Origin: Rhodoplanes serenus
GTDB lineage: Bacteria; Pseudomonadota; Alphaproteobacteria; Rhizobiales; Xanthobacteraceae
Reading direction: 5' to 3'
Assembly: GCA_009720755.1 (NCBI GenBank)
Contig: WNKV01000017.1
Span: 62,001 to 126,000 of the forward strand
DNA: 64,000 bases
A program made the translations under genes and the position numbers. The notes under the pieces were generated by a model. The model was not told the DNA's origin. It ran no database searches and saw nothing but the letters and a program-made list of their open reading frames with translations. Below are positions 1-9,891 of the stretch, piece by piece. Each line of letters begins with the position of its first letter. Position 1 is the stretch's first letter.

Positions 1-2
1 TC

Positions 3-1100
3 TCGGCCGCCTGCGAGCTGTTCGAGCGGGCGACGCGCCGCTACAGCCAGCCCGAATGGGGCATCGACAACACGGTGGTCGACGGCCGGCTGGTCAATGT
101 CGAGATCGAGACCGTGTGGGAGCGGCCGTTCTGCCGCCTCCTGCACTTCCACCGCGACGTGCCGCTGACCCACCGGCCCGATCCGCGCGTGCTGGTGGTG
201 GCGCCGCTGTCCGGCCACTACGCCACCCTGTTGCGCGGCACCGTGCAGGCGCTGCTGCCGGAGCACGACGTCTACATCACCGACTGGATCGACGCCCGCA
301 TGGTGCCGATCAGCGAGGGCCGCTTCGACCTCAACGACTACATCGACTACGTCATCGGCATGCTGCGGCTGCTGGGCAGCGACACCCATGTGCTGGCGGT
401 GTGCCAGCCGGGCGTGCCGGTGCTGTGCGCCATCTCGGTGATGGAGACCAACGAGGAGGCGCACGTCCCCGAGTCGATGATCCTGATGGGCAGCCCGATC
501 GACACGCGGATCAGCCCGACCGCGGTCAACAAGGTGGCCGAGAAGCGCGGCATCGACTGGTTCCGCCGCAACGTCATCACCAAGGTGCCGTTCCCCAATC
601 CCGGCTTCATGCGCGACGTCTATCCGGGCTTCCTCCAGCTCAACGGCTTCATGTCGATGAACCTCGACCGCCACCTGGAGGCGCACAGCAAGCTGTTCCA
701 GCATCTGATCGAGGGCGACGGCGACTCGGCGGCGGCCCACCGCGAGTTCTACGACGAGTACCTCGCCGTGCTGGATCTCGCGGCCGAGTTCTACCTCCAG
801 ACGGTCGACACCGTGTTCATCAGCCACCTGCTGCCGGAGGGCAAGCTCGTCCACCGCGGCATCAAGGTCGATCCCAGCAAGATCCGACGGGTGGCGCTGA
901 TGACCGTCGAGGGCGAGGCCGACGACATCACCGGGCTCGGCCAGACCCAGGCGGCCCAGACCCTGTGCAGCAACATCCCGGACGAGAAGCGGCTGCACTA
1001 TGTGCAACCGGGTGTCGGACATTACGGGGTGTTCAACGGGTCGCGCTTCCGCAACGAGATCCTGCCGCGGATCGCCGCCTTCATCCGCGCCAACGACTGA
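3..1100 (+). CDS. phaZ: Intracellular polyhydroxyalkanoate (PHB) depolymerase, 5' end outside window
   Basis: Degrades intracellular native PHB granules to hydroxybutyrate units. The frame is open from base 3, and the residues before the first possible internal start (ATRRYSQPEWGID) already match the family, so the gene is cut by the window edge and does not start at the GTG at 75. The nucleophile region reads VCQPGV, with Cys at 402-404 where most hydrolases have Ser; family knowledge (Ralstonia PhaZ1-type depolymerases) makes this Cys the catalytic residue. The C-terminal PGVGHYGVFNGSRF segment carries the likely catalytic His. Together with the mmgR-like sRNA near 34.1 kb this suggests a PHB-storing organism. 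Confidence 0.93.
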   Translation, partial: SAACELFERATRRYSQPEWGIDNTVVDGRLVNVEIETVWERPFCRLLHFHRDVPLTHRPDPRVLVVAPLSGHYATLLRGTVQALLPEHDVYITDWIDARMVPISEGRFDLNDYIDYVIGMLRLLGSDTHVLAVCQPGVPVLCAISVMETNEEAHVPESMILMGSPIDTRISPTAVNKVAEKRGIDWFRRNVITKVPFPNPGFMRDVYPGFLQLNGFMSMNLDRHLEAHSKLFQHLIEGDGDSAAAHREFYDEYLAVLDLAAEFYLQTVDTVFISHLLPEGKLVHRGIKVDPSKIRRVALMTVEGEADDITGLGQTQAAQTLCSNIPDEKRLHYVQPGVGHYGVFNGSRFRNEILPRIAAFIRAND

Positions 1101-1233
1101 TACGAGATCCGGCTGATCCCTTCGGTGTCATTCCGGAAGCCGCGACGCGGCTAAAGACTGCTCGGTGCCGCGAGGACCGCGCCGACCCGCAGGGCGAGAC
1201 GGCGCGCGCGGGCAGGCTCGCGCGTCGCCGCGA

Positions 1234-2997
1234 TCATCGCTGCAACCTGACCCCGACCGTCACCAGGGTGGCGTCCCAGTCGACGTTCGGCAGGTTCGAG
1301 CGCAGCCAGTCGTGGCGCACCTCGGTCTTGAACTGGATCTCGCGGCTGAGCTTGTAGAGCATCGCGAACGACACGTAGTAGCGGTGATCGAGGCGCGGCG
1401 AGCCGAAATAGTCGTCGATGCCGGTGCCGATCTTGGCGGTGCCGATCAGCCAGCGCCGGAACGAGTGGTCGACCTGGAGGCCGACGTCGCGGCTGAACAC
1501 GCCCGACAGGCCCGGCACGATGATCTCGGCGGCGCGCGAGGTGGCGATCAGCTTGGCGGTGGTCAGCTCGGAGGCCGTGTAGGTGAGCGCGGCGTCGATG
1601 GTGAGCCCGTCGATGGTGGTCAGCCGCGGGTCCTCGTAGACCCGCCACAGCCAGCCGAGCGACGCCTCGCCGACCAGCTTGCGCGAGAACTCGAAGGCGG
1701 TGCCGGCCTTGACGGCCCAGCCGCCGGAGTCGCGGTCGAAGCCGTTGCGGTCGATCTTCTGCGAATGGACGCGGGTATCGGCGCTCGTCTCGACGAACGG
1801 CCGCAGGCCGGGCTTGAGCTCGTAGCTGACCCGCAGCGCGCCGCCGTACTGGTTGTACTCGCGGTCGGCATTGCTGAGGGTGGCGCCGTTGAGCAGCTCC
1901 GAGTCCTGATACTGCTGGTGATCGATCAGGGTCTTGCCGGTCACCTCCAGCCGGTTGAACTGCTGGGTGTAGCCGAAGGTCGCGCCGACCGTGGTGACCA
2001 GCGGGAAGCGCTTCAGCCCGGTCTGCACGTTGGGGGTGCCGGGATTGTCGGTCGAGACGATGACGCGACCCTCGCCCTCGAAGCGCGACAGGCTGTCGAC
2101 GTCGAAGCGGCCCCGCACCCGCGAATCCACCGTCGGACGGTCGATGATCTCCGGGGTCGCCTGCGACACGGCGGTGCCCGGCGCGTTGATCACCAGCGGA
2201 TAGGTCTGGCCGTACCAGGTGTAGGTGCCGCGCAGGTCGGCATCGAGGGCGTGGCGCTGCCAGTTGGAGCGGATCAAGAGCTCCGGCGACACCGTGGTGA
2301 GCGCCGAGCCGGGAAGGCCCGAGATGCGGGTCGGATTGCTGTCGTAGCCGGTCGAGACCTCGATGGCGGGCCGCAGCGTGAAGGCACCGACCCGCACGCC
2401 GAGCGGCGCATAGGGGTCCTCGGGCAGCGGCGGCCCGCGTCGCGGGATCGCCGCGGTGATCGGCACGTTGAAGCGCGAGGTGCTGTCGAGGCGCGGGGCG
2501 CCGCGGCGGGTGAGGCGCGGCGGCACCGTCACCGGAGTGGTGGCCGGGTTGGTGCCGCGCACCAGGGGGGGCGGCTGCGGTGCCGCCCGCAGCCGGGCGG
2601 CCTCCTGTTGGCGCTGGGTGAGCGGCGGCGGTGGGCCGGGCCGGCGGATGTTCTTCGAATCGAAGCCGGTCGGGCGCGACGTGGCGGTGGCCTTGCCGCC
2701 GCCCGGGGCGGTACCGCCGGGGGCGGTGCCGCCGGGAGACTCCTCGCCGGCCGCCGTGCGGAACGTGGTGCGGCCCTCCACGGCGGGGGCGACGGCGCTG
2801 CCGGGGCGGAAGCGGGTGTCGACGCCCGCGCCGGCCGGCGGCGGGGCGAACAGGCTCTCGCCGGCCGGGTCCGCCGTCCCCGCGGCGGCCGTCTGGGCCA
2901 TCGCGGGGCCGTGCGACCCCGCGACGACCGCCGTCAGGCTCGCGCCGAGCAGCCAGGCGAAACGGGAGCTGGGGCGCGGCACCGATACATCCTCCAC
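1234..2997 (-). CDS. Outer-membrane beta-barrel protein (putative porin type 2, BBP2-like)
   Basis: 587 residues. A signal peptide is visible at residues 12-35 (hydrophobic run ending PAMAQ). It is followed by about 160 residues rich in Pro, Gly and Ala without clear structure. From about residue 190 there are alternating hydrophobic/polar strands typical of outer-membrane barrels (for example LRPAIEVSTGYDSNPTRI and the closing VTVGVRLQR with a C-terminal aromatic/Arg strand). It resembles the DUF2320/BBP2 family often found next to polysaccharide export genes. Substrate is unknown. It is divergent from the isomerase gene kdsD. The start at 2997 is chosen because it directly precedes the signal peptide. 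Confidence 0.75.
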   Translation of the reverse strand: MEDVSVPRPSSRFAWLLGASLTAVVAGSHGPAMAQTAAAGTADPAGESLFAPPPAGAGVDTRFRPGSAVAPAVEGRTTFRTAAGEESPGGTAPGGTAPGGGKATATSRPTGFDSKNIRRPGPPPPLTQRQQEAARLRAAPQPPPLVRGTNPATTPVTVPPRLTRRGAPRLDSTSRFNVPITAAIPRRGPPLPEDPYAPLGVRVGAFTLRPAIEVSTGYDSNPTRISGLPGSALTTVSPELLIRSNWQRHALDADLRGTYTWYGQTYPLVINAPGTAVSQATPEIIDRPTVDSRVRGRFDVDSLSRFEGEGRVIVSTDNPGTPNVQTGLKRFPLVTTVGATFGYTQQFNRLEVTGKTLIDHQQYQDSELLNGATLSNADREYNQYGGALRVSYELKPGLRPFVETSADTRVHSQKIDRNGFDRDSGGWAVKAGTAFEFSRKLVGEASLGWLWRVYEDPRLTTIDGLTIDAALTYTASELTTAKLIATSRAAEIIVPGLSGVFSRDVGLQVDHSFRRWLIGTAKIGTGIDDYFGSPRLDHRYYVSFAMLYKLSREIQFKTEVRHDWLRSNLPNVDWDATLVTVGVRLQR

Positions 2998-3211
2998 GCC
3001 GGCCGATCGGCACAGAACTGGTTAATCGGGATAAAACGGGCATGGTTAATGGCCGGTTGACACCCCTGCCTGCGGCAGCCGCGGGCGGCTGTTTTTCCGT
3101 GCCCGCGATCGCCAGCCGGGGACTCCGACCCGCGGCCGGCGCCGGTCGGGCCCGCGGCCAACGCCGCCGGCACGCCGTTGCGTGCGGCCGAAAAAGCGTT
3201 AGAGACGGCGC

Positions 3212-4219
3212 ATGTCAGACGTCATCCCGCCCACCGAGCCGCCCGCCACCACCGCCCATGCGCTGATCGACACCGGCCTACGCACCCTGGAGGCGGAGGC
3301 CGAGGGAATCGCGGCGCTGGCCGCCGCCATGCGCGACGGCCTGCGGGCGCCGTTCATCGCCGCCGTCGAGACCATCCGGGCGGCGCGTGGCCGCGTGGTG
3401 GTGAGCGGCATGGGCAAGTCCGGCCATGTCGGCCACAAGATCGCCGCCACGCTCGCCTCGACCGGCACCCCGGCCTTCTTCGTCCACCCGGCCGAGGCCG
3501 GGCACGGCGACCTCGGGATGATCACCACCGACGACGTGGTGCTGGCGCTGTCGTGGTCGGGGGAAACCGCGGAGCTGCGGGCGCTGATCGACTATTCGCG
3601 GCGCTTCCGCATCGCGCTGGTGGCGGTCACCTCGGAGGCCGACAGCACCCTCGGGCGCGCCGCCGACATCGTGCTGAGGCTGCCGGTCGCCCGCGAGGCG
3701 TGCCCGCACAACCTGGCGCCGACCACCTCGTCGCTGATGCAGCTCGCGCTCGGCGACGCGCTCGCCATCGCGCTGCTGGAGAGCCGCGGCTTCACGCCGC
3801 TCGACTTCCGCAACCTGCATCCCGGCGGTCGGCTCGGCGCCGCCCTCAAATTCGCCCGCGACCTGATGCACACCGGCGCCGCGATGCCGCTGTGTCCGCT
3901 CGGCGCCCGCATGGGCGCCGCCGTGGTGGAGATGTCGACCAAGGGGTTCGGCTGTGTCGGGGTGACGGACCCGGAGGGGCACCTGGTCGGCATCGTCACC
4001 GATGGCGATCTGCGCCGCCACATGCGGCCCGACCTGCTCGATCTGCCGGTCGAGCAGGTGATGACGCGGCGGCCGATCAGCGCCAAGCCCGATCAGCTCG
4101 CCAGCGAAGCCTTGCAGGTGCTCAACGCCTCCAAGATCACCGCCGTGTTCGTGATCGAGCGCGGCATGCCGGTCGGCATCGTGCATCTGCACGATCTGCT
4201 GCGGGTCGGGGTGGCCTGA
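3212..4219 (+). CDS. kdsD: D-arabinose-5-phosphate isomerase (KdsD/KpsF type)
   Basis: Interconverts ribulose-5-phosphate and arabinose-5-phosphate, the first step to KDO for lipopolysaccharide or capsule. It has 335 residues, the usual family length. An N-terminal SIS sugar-isomerase domain lies at about residues 40-180 (VVVSGMGKSGHVGHKIAATL; FVHPAEAGHGDLGM; LSWSGETAEL). Two CBS domains follow from about 215 to the end (GIVTDGDLRRHMRPDLLDLP; VFVIERGMPVGIVHLHDLL). The ATG at 3212 starts directly before the conserved helix and no better start is seen. Its neighbour on the other strand is an outer-membrane protein, consistent with an envelope role. Confidence 0.95.
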   Translation: MSDVIPPTEPPATTAHALIDTGLRTLEAEAEGIAALAAAMRDGLRAPFIAAVETIRAARGRVVVSGMGKSGHVGHKIAATLASTGTPAFFVHPAEAGHGDLGMITTDDVVLALSWSGETAELRALIDYSRRFRIALVAVTSEADSTLGRAADIVLRLPVAREACPHNLAPTTSSLMQLALGDALAIALLESRGFTPLDFRNLHPGGRLGAALKFARDLMHTGAAMPLCPLGARMGAAVVEMSTKGFGCVGVTDPEGHLVGIVTDGDLRRHMRPDLLDLPVEQVMTRRPISAKPDQLASEALQVLNASKITAVFVIERGMPVGIVHLHDLLRVGVA

Positions 4220-4286
4220 GGGCGGATGCACGTCCGAAACGACGGGCATCGCCGTGGCGGGCGGGTGGACCGCAGGAAAGGGGCGG

Positions 4287-5132
4287 TCAGGCCCCTTTCC
4301 GCAGATCCTCGTGGGGACGGGTGAGCGTCCAGTGGATCGCCTGGGCGCGGTTCGGCACGCCGAGACGCGCCAGGATGCCGGAAACGTGGATCTTCACGGT
4401 GTTGGGCGAGATCGCCAGCATCCGGCCGATCTCGATGTTGCTCAGGCCCTTGGCCATCAGCTCGAGGACCTGCCGCTGACGGCGGCTGAGCGACACCGAC
4501 GCGCAGGCGCTCTTCACATCGACGTGGAACGGCGAGGCCTCGTCGGGTTCCGATGCGTCGACCGCCGCAGGCGTGACGGCGCGGATCGATCGCTCGATCG
4601 CCTCCATCATCCGCTCCAGCCGGGCGTTGAACGGCTCGACGCCGAACTCGTCCTTGAGCACCACGGGCTTCGACCGGCCCTCCGTGGCGCGCGGCATCAG
4701 CGCGGTGATGTCGACATGCAGCAGGATGGCGCGGGCCGTATCGCGGATATAGGGAAAGCCGAGCATCAGGAACCAGCCTTGCCCGCCGGCGCCGTGGCAC
4801 GGGTAGATGAAGGACAGGCAGTCGACCCGGCCATGCAGGAGCTGGGTGATCCCGTCGATGATTCGTCCGGACTGTTCGTCAGCGCAGGCGCAGTACTGGA
4901 GGTAGTTTTGACCTAGTCCGGAGTTGGGCAACGCTAGCCCGGCGGCTTGCCCGAAGATCTTCCAGGCCGAATTGACTGCGAGAATTGTCCCGCTCCTGTC
5001 CAGCACTACACCGCGGACAGAGGCAAAAGGATGCTCGATCTCGGGAAAACCGACATCGAGCGGTTGATTTATGCTGATGGGGGCGATTTTATCGATCATA
5101 AGCCTAGCTTTGTGGTGAGCGATGGCTGCCAT
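4287..5132 (-). CDS. LuxR-family transcriptional regulator with PAS-like N-terminal domain
   Basis: 281 residues. The C-terminal 60 residues are a LuxR/FixJ helix-turn-helix: LSRRQRQVLELMAKGLSNIE, then a recognition helix with SPNTVKIHVSGILARLGV. The N-terminal 150 residues look like a PAS fold (VRGVVLDRSGTILAVNSAWK), a type that senses a small ligand or cofactor. No receiver domain is present, so it is not an ordinary two-component response regulator. The first ATG at 5132 is used; the ATG at codon 12 (MIDKI) is an alternative. Target genes are unknown. It is divergent from the chemoreceptor at 5519 across a 386-bp AT-richer gap that probably holds both promoters. Confidence 0.8.
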   Translation of the reverse strand: MAAIAHHKARLMIDKIAPISINQPLDVGFPEIEHPFASVRGVVLDRSGTILAVNSAWKIFGQAAGLALPNSGLGQNYLQYCACADEQSGRIIDGITQLLHGRVDCLSFIYPCHGAGGQGWFLMLGFPYIRDTARAILLHVDITALMPRATEGRSKPVVLKDEFGVEPFNARLERMMEAIERSIRAVTPAAVDASEPDEASPFHVDVKSACASVSLSRRQRQVLELMAKGLSNIEIGRMLAISPNTVKIHVSGILARLGVPNRAQAIHWTLTRPHEDLRKGA

Positions 5133-5518
5133 ACGAGAATCGCGAACTCAAACTATTCTAGATATTGATGCGGTTACAAGCGGTATCCATCTCAGGTGTA
5201 GTTGATCAACAGTTTACAAGTAGAAACCCTCCGCACTTTTGCCTAGTTCTTTGGTATTGACTGGCAATCACCAGCTGTGCAGGTTCCTATTTCGTTCTCG
5301 CTGTGGCGGTCCGTCGCACCCGCACAAGTTGACACAACTTTTTGATCTATCGATTTAACCCGATGCCGATCATCCCATCATACATCCGCGCTAATACCTA
5401 GGGCGGTCCTAACGAACATTTTACCGGGACTTCGGAGCATTTCGTGGCGGGGCGCACAGCAATCTCACCGACGGTTCCCGTCTGCGCCCTTCGACATCGA
5501 TGATTCGGAGAGTTCAGA
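5133..5518. other. AT-richer intergenic region between luxR-type gene and chemoreceptor
   Basis: 386 bases with no convincing ORF and visibly lower GC than its surroundings, as expected for a divergent promoter region. A TTGACT hexamer near 5258 may be part of a promoter, but no well-spaced -10 box was convincing. No RNA gene or long inverted repeat was recognised. Confidence 0.4.
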
Positions 5519-7582
5519 ATGGCCACCATCGGGGCAGTCACGCCACGGCGGACCCGCCGGCTGAGCGCGGCGTTCGCCAACCGAAGTATCGGCACCAAGG
5601 TGGCGTTCGGGTTCTTCTGCATGATCGCCATCATGTGTGCGATCTCGGCGGCCGCCTGGGTCAATTTCGGCGCCGTGTCGGCGAGCTTCGACCGCTTCGC
5701 CCATGCGGCGGCGGCCGGCGACATCACCCGCGACCTCGACCGCGAATTCCTGGCCTACCGGCGGGCGGCGCGCGAATACTGGCTGTTCGGCCAAGAGGCG
5801 GACCGCACGGCGGCCGCGGAGGGCGGCGAGCGAATCGCCGCGCTGCTGGCGCGCGGCCTGCGCGAGATCGACGATCCGAACAGCCTCGCCACCTTCAAGG
5901 GACTCGCCGCCGACATCGACAACTATCGCTCCTCCTACGAGAGCCTCTTCCAGGTGAAGCAGGAGCAGATGACGCTGACGAGAGGGGTGCTCGATCCAGC
6001 CTTCGCGTCGCTCGGGACCGCGGTGGCGCAGCTCCAGCGCTGGGCGGTGGAGAAGACCGGCGACATCGACGTCATCATGGTGGCGGGTCGGGCCGAGGAG
6101 CGGTTGCTGAGCGCCCGGCTGGAGCTCGGCCGGCTGGTCGGCCGCTTCGACCGGCGCGCGGCCGATCTCGGCCGCTCCGCCCTCGACGTCGTCGCCTCCG
6201 AGCTGGCCGCGATCGGCGGCATGAATCTCAGCCCCGACATGCGCAAGACCGTCGAGGAGGCCAAGGCCACCGCGGCGCGCCTCGTCACCGGCTATAAGCG
6301 CTATGTCGAGATCTCGGGAACCGTCGACGTGCTGGCCGCGACCTACCTGCCCAGCCTGAGCGAGACGATCGCGGCCTCCGCGGACGCCATCAAGACCTCC
6401 AGCATCGAGGACGCGCGGACGATCGAGACCCGCACCGTGGCGGTGATCGCCGAGACCCGGCAGCTCGTCGTCTGGCTCGGCCTCGGTGGCCTGATCGTCG
6501 GGCTCGCTCTCGCCTGGGTGATCGGCCGCAGCATCTCGGTGCCGATCCGCCGCATCGGCGCCGTGCTGCGCCAGCTCGCCGCCGGCGACAAGACCGTCGC
6601 GGTGCCGTTCACCGAGCGGCGCGACGAGGTCGGCGACAATGCGCGCGCGGCCAGCGCCTTCAAGGAGAACCTGCTGCGCCTGGAGACGCTCGAGATCGAG
6701 CAGCGGGCGGCTGAAGAGCGGGCGACACGCGAACGGCAGGAGACGGTGCGCCGGCTCGCCGGCGACTTCGAGGCGGCGGTGGGCGAGATCGTCGACACCG
6801 TGTCGTCGACCGCGGCGGAGCTGGAAGAGGCGGCCCGCACCCTCACCCGCACGGCCGAGACCACGCAGGACCTGTCGTCCACGGTGGCGTCGGCCTCCGA
6901 GCTCGCCTCCGGCAACGTGCAGTCGGTGGCGTCCGCCACCGACCAGATGACCGCCTCGGTGCAGGAGATCAGCCGCCAGGTGCAGGAGTCGAGCCGCATC
7001 GCCGGCGAGGCGGTGCGCCAGGCCGAGAAGACCGACGGCCGCATCGGCGCGCTGTCGCAGGCGGCGCAGCGGATCGGCGACGTCGTCGCCCTGATCACGG
7101 CCATCGCCGGGCAGACCAACCTGCTCGCCCTCAACGCCACCATCGAGGCGGCCCGCGCCGGCGAGGCCGGCAAGGGCTTCGCGGTGGTGGCCCAGGAGGT
7201 GAAGGCGCTGGCGGCGCAGACCGGCAAGGCGACCGGCGAGATCGCCGCGCAGATCGCCGACATGCAGCAGGCGACCCAGGACTCGGTCAGCGCCATCAAG
7301 GAGATCGGTGGCACCATCGGCCGCATCGCCGAGATCGCCTCCTCGATCGCGGCGGCGATCGAGGAGCAGGGTGCCGCGACCGCCGAGATCGCCCGCAACG
7401 TCCAGCAGGCAGCGCACGGCACCGAGCAGGTCGCAGCCAACATCGTCGACGTCAATCGCGGGGCCGGCGAGACCGGCACGGCCTCGTCGCAGGTGCTGTC
7501 CTCGGCGCAGTCGCTCGCCGGCGAGAGTGCACGGCTGAAGGGTGAGGTCGACAAGTTCCTGGCGACGGTGCGGGCCGCCTGA
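5519..7582 (+). CDS. Methyl-accepting chemotaxis protein, transmembrane
   Basis: 687 residues in the standard receptor layout. TM1 is at about residues 28-48 ([19 protein letters not shown]). A roughly 265-residue, mostly helical periplasmic sensor follows, then TM2 at about 314-336 ([20 protein letters not shown]), a HAMP domain ([20 protein letters not shown]), and a cytoplasmic coiled coil. The canonical hairpin tip is [20 protein letters not shown], followed by [18 protein letters not shown]. The C-terminus ends [11 protein letters not shown] without a CheR-docking pentapeptide. The 35-residue Arg-rich N-terminus before TM1 is cytoplasmic. Its ligand cannot be read from sequence. The following gene is a paralogue ending in the same residues. 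Confidence 0.93.
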   Translation: MATIGAVTPRRTRRLSAAFANRSIGTKVAFGFFCMIAIMCAISAAAWVNFGAVSASFDRFAHAAAAGDITRDLDREFLAYRRAAREYWLFGQEADRTAAAEGGERIAALLARGLREIDDPNSLATFKGLAADIDNYRSSYESLFQVKQEQMTLTRGVLDPAFASLGTAVAQLQRWAVEKTGDIDVIMVAGRAEERLLSARLELGRLVGRFDRRAADLGRSALDVVASELAAIGGMNLSPDMRKTVEEAKATAARLVTGYKRYVEISGTVDVLAATYLPSLSETIAASADAIKTSSIEDARTIETRTVAVIAETRQLVVWLGLGGLIVGLALAWVIGRSISVPIRRIGAVLRQLAAGDKTVAVPFTERRDEVGDNARAASAFKENLLRLETLEIEQRAAEERATRERQETVRRLAGDFEAAVGEIVDTVSSTAAELEEAARTLTRTAETTQDLSSTVASASELASGNVQSVASATDQMTASVQEISRQVQESSRIAGEAVRQAEKTDGRIGALSQAAQRIGDVVALITAIAGQTNLLALNATIEAARAGEAGKGFAVVAQEVKALAAQTGKATGEIAAQIADMQQATQDSVSAIKEIGGTIGRIAEIASSIAAAIEEQGAATAEIARNVQQAAHGTEQVAANIVDVNRGAGETGTASSQVLSSAQSLAGESARLKGEVDKFLATVRAA

Positions 7583-7630
7583 GCGGCGGGCCGCCTGAGC
7601 GGCGGGCCGCCTGAGCGGCGGGCCGCCTGA
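7571..7630. repeat. 16-bp tandem repeat over the stop codon of the first chemoreceptor gene
   Basis: Unit CGGGCCGCCTGAGCGG, copies at 7571-7586, 7587-7602 and 7603-7618 plus 12 bases of a fourth. Each unit contains GCCGCCTGA, so each copy supplies an Ala-Ala-stop sequence. The copies are identical where they can be compared. The same unit recurs after the second receptor gene. Confidence 0.95.
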
Positions 7631-7809
7631 TCGCGGCCGCGTCGCGCCGCCGTCGTCTCGCCGCCGCGCCACCCCACCCGAGCGGATAGCCGGCGACAGC
7701 CGCCGGCTAGAACCGAACACTTACGTAGAGTTTTCAGAGAATCGTCGTCACCACCAGTTAACCCGCGAATGCGTTCATTTCGGCTGTTGTACAACGCGGG
7801 AGTGTCGTC

Positions 7810-9843
7810 GTGGCTCTTCTCGATGTCCGTCGGGCGGGTCTTCGCGTGTCGATTCGCGCTCAGCTCGCTCTCGTGGTCGTGCTGTTCCTGGTGCCGCTGG
7901 TCCTGCTCGGTATCCTGTTTAAGGAGCAGAGCCGGAAGGACATCAGCTTCGCCGAGAAGGAGCGGGACGGTGTCGTCTATCTCGGCGCCGTCTGGCCGGT
8001 GCTCACCGGCCTGATCGGCGCGGCATCGGAGACCCGCGGGTTGGAGGCGGCGCGGTCGGCGACGCCGACGCTCGACCAGGTCTCCCGCTTCGACGCCGCG
8101 ATGGACAGCCACGAGGCCGCCGCGGCGCTGCGCTCGGGGCTCGCCAGGATCGGCTGGCCGGGGCGGCGGATCATCCGCGATGCCGGCACCGAGCAGACGA
8201 TCTCGGCCGCCCGCGCCCTGCTGACCAAGGTCGCCGACGGGTCCAATCTCACCCTCGATCCCGATATCGACAGCTTCTACGTGATGGATGTGGTCACCAC
8301 CAAGCTGCCCGAGGTGGTCGACCGCCTCGGCAGCCTGCTGGCGCTGCTCCGGGCGGGCCGCGAAGCGGCCGGGCTCGGCGACGACGAGAAGGCCGAGCTG
8401 ATGATCCAGCTCGGTGGGCTCGCCTCGGCCACCGCCGGGGCGGCCGCTTCCCTCGACTCGGCCACCAAGGGCAATCCGGACGGCAGCGTCCGCCGCGCCC
8501 TCGAGGGGCCCGCGAAGGCGTTCGCCCGCGCCAGCGAAGCGTTCCAGGCAGAATCCGAGCGTGCCGCAATCGCCTTCCCGGACGACGCCCAGCGCCGTGC
8601 GCTGGACCTCGCCCCGCTGGAGCGCCTGTTCGGCGAGGCGATGCAGTCCGCCGATGCGTTCTGGCGCGCCGGCACCGCCGAGCTCGACCGGCTGCTCGCC
8701 GTCCGCATCCAGGGCTTCGTCTCGCATCTGTGGACGATGCTCGGCATCGCGGCCGCCGTGACGGTGCTGGCGCTCGCGGCCGTAGTGCTCATCGGGCTTC
8801 GCCTGTCGCGGCGGCTGTCGCTGCTGCGCCGGGCCATGCGGGCGCTGGCGGAGGGACAGCCGGGGGCGATCGCCGGCCTCGACCAGCGCGACGAGATCGG
8901 CGACATCGCCGCCGACGCGGAACGCGCCTTCACGGATCACGAGGCGCGGGTCGAGGCGCTCCAGCGAGAGCGCCAGGAGGCCGAGGTGGCCGCGGCGAGC
9001 CGGCGCCGTGACGAGATGAACGCCCTCGCCGATCGCTTCCAGGCTGCGGTGGGCGACATCGTCGGCGAGGTGTCGGCGGCGGCCGGTCGGCTCGAATCCA
9101 CCGCCGCGGCGCTGACCCGGACGGCCGATCTGACCCGGCACAACGCCGCCACCGTCGAGACCGCCTCGACCCAGGCGGCCGCCGGTGTCCAGGCCGTGAC
9201 GTCGGCGACCGACCGGATGGGCAGCTCGATCGCCGAGATCGCACGTCAGGTGCAGGCGTCCAGCCGCATCGCCGAGGAGGCGGTGCGGCAGGCGGAGACC
9301 ACCGACGCCCGGATCGCGACGCTGTCGCAGGCCGCCGCCCGCATCGGCGACGTGGTCGCCCTGATCACCGCCATCGCCGAGCAGACCAACCTCTTGGCGT
9401 TGAATGCCACCATCGAGGCGGCCCGGGCCGGCAAGGGCTTCGCGGTGGTCGCCCAGGAGGTCAAGGCCCTGGCGGCGCAGACCGGCAAGCCCACCGACGA
9501 CATCGCCGCCCAGATCGCCGAGATGCAGCAGGCGACCCAGGACTCGGTCACTGCCATCAAGGCGATCAGCGGCACCATCGGCAGGATCGCCGAGACGGCC
9601 GCCGCGATCGCCGGATCGATGGACGAGCAGCGCACCGCGACGTCCGAGATCGCCCACCACATTCGCCAGGCCGCGACCGGCACCGGCCGTGTCGTCGAGA
9701 CCATCGCGGTGGTGAGCCGGGGCGCCGAGGACACCGGCGCCGCCTCCGGCGACGTGCAGGGCGCGGCCGGCCAGCTCGCCGCCGACAGCGACAGCCTGCG
9801 GGCCGAGGTGGACAAGTTCCTGGCGACCGTGCGGGCCGCCTGA
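7810..9843 (+). CDS. Methyl-accepting chemotaxis protein with shortened hairpin tip
   Basis: 677 residues from a GTG start at 7810. TM1 is at about residues 18-38 ([19 protein letters not shown]). A large helical periplasmic sensor follows, then TM2 at about 305-328 ([20 protein letters not shown]), a divergent HAMP region, and the signalling coiled coil. The tip reads [20 protein letters not shown]: relative to its neighbour (…[10 protein letters not shown]…) three residues, including the conserved Glu, are missing exactly at the turn. The rest of the cytoplasmic domain and the C-terminus [11 protein letters not shown] match the upstream paralogue closely, pointing to tandem duplication or gene conversion. 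Confidence 0.9.
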   Translation: MALLDVRRAGLRVSIRAQLALVVVLFLVPLVLLGILFKEQSRKDISFAEKERDGVVYLGAVWPVLTGLIGAASETRGLEAARSATPTLDQVSRFDAAMDSHEAAAALRSGLARIGWPGRRIIRDAGTEQTISAARALLTKVADGSNLTLDPDIDSFYVMDVVTTKLPEVVDRLGSLLALLRAGREAAGLGDDEKAELMIQLGGLASATAGAAASLDSATKGNPDGSVRRALEGPAKAFARASEAFQAESERAAIAFPDDAQRRALDLAPLERLFGEAMQSADAFWRAGTAELDRLLAVRIQGFVSHLWTMLGIAAAVTVLALAAVVLIGLRLSRRLSLLRRAMRALAEGQPGAIAGLDQRDEIGDIAADAERAFTDHEARVEALQRERQEAEVAAASRRRDEMNALADRFQAAVGDIVGEVSAAAGRLESTAAALTRTADLTRHNAATVETASTQAAAGVQAVTSATDRMGSSIAEIARQVQASSRIAEEAVRQAETTDARIATLSQAAARIGDVVALITAIAEQTNLLALNATIEAARAGKGFAVVAQEVKALAAQTGKPTDDIAAQIAEMQQATQDSVTAIKAISGTIGRIAETAAAIAGSMDEQRTATSEIAHHIRQAATGTGRVVETIAVVSRGAEDTGAASGDVQGAAGQLAADSDSLRAEVDKFLATVRAA

Positions 9844-9859
9844 GCGGCGGGCCGCCTGA
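9832..9859. repeat. Second locus of the 16-bp repeat at a chemoreceptor stop codon
   Basis: One full unit CGGGCCGCCTGAGCGG (9832-9847) and 12 bases of another (9848-9859), in the same position relative to the stop codon as the array at 7571-7630. This shows that the 3' ends of the two receptor genes share ancestry or have exchanged sequence. Confidence 0.9.
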
Positions 9860-9891
9860 CTGGACGGCGCCGACGAAGGCCGTCGCCGCGC

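Noticed and set aside
56..1357. 433-residue open frame over phaZ
   Set aside because: Arg/Gly/Ala-rich shadow of the depolymerase in another frame; the frame from base 3 carries all conserved motifs.
4093..4800. 235-residue frame over the end of kdsD and the LuxR gene
   Set aside because: Contains a mis-framed copy of the LuxR helix-turn-helix and antisense of kdsD; shadow only.
7571..7630. Short tandem array considered as a CRISPR
   Set aside because: 16-bp units directly adjacent without spacers; no cas genes in the window.
6343..9660. 1105-residue antisense open frame across both chemoreceptor genes
   Set aside because: Typical GC-rich antisense shadow; composition is Gly/Arg/Leu/Asp repeats and it runs across two real genes on the other strand.
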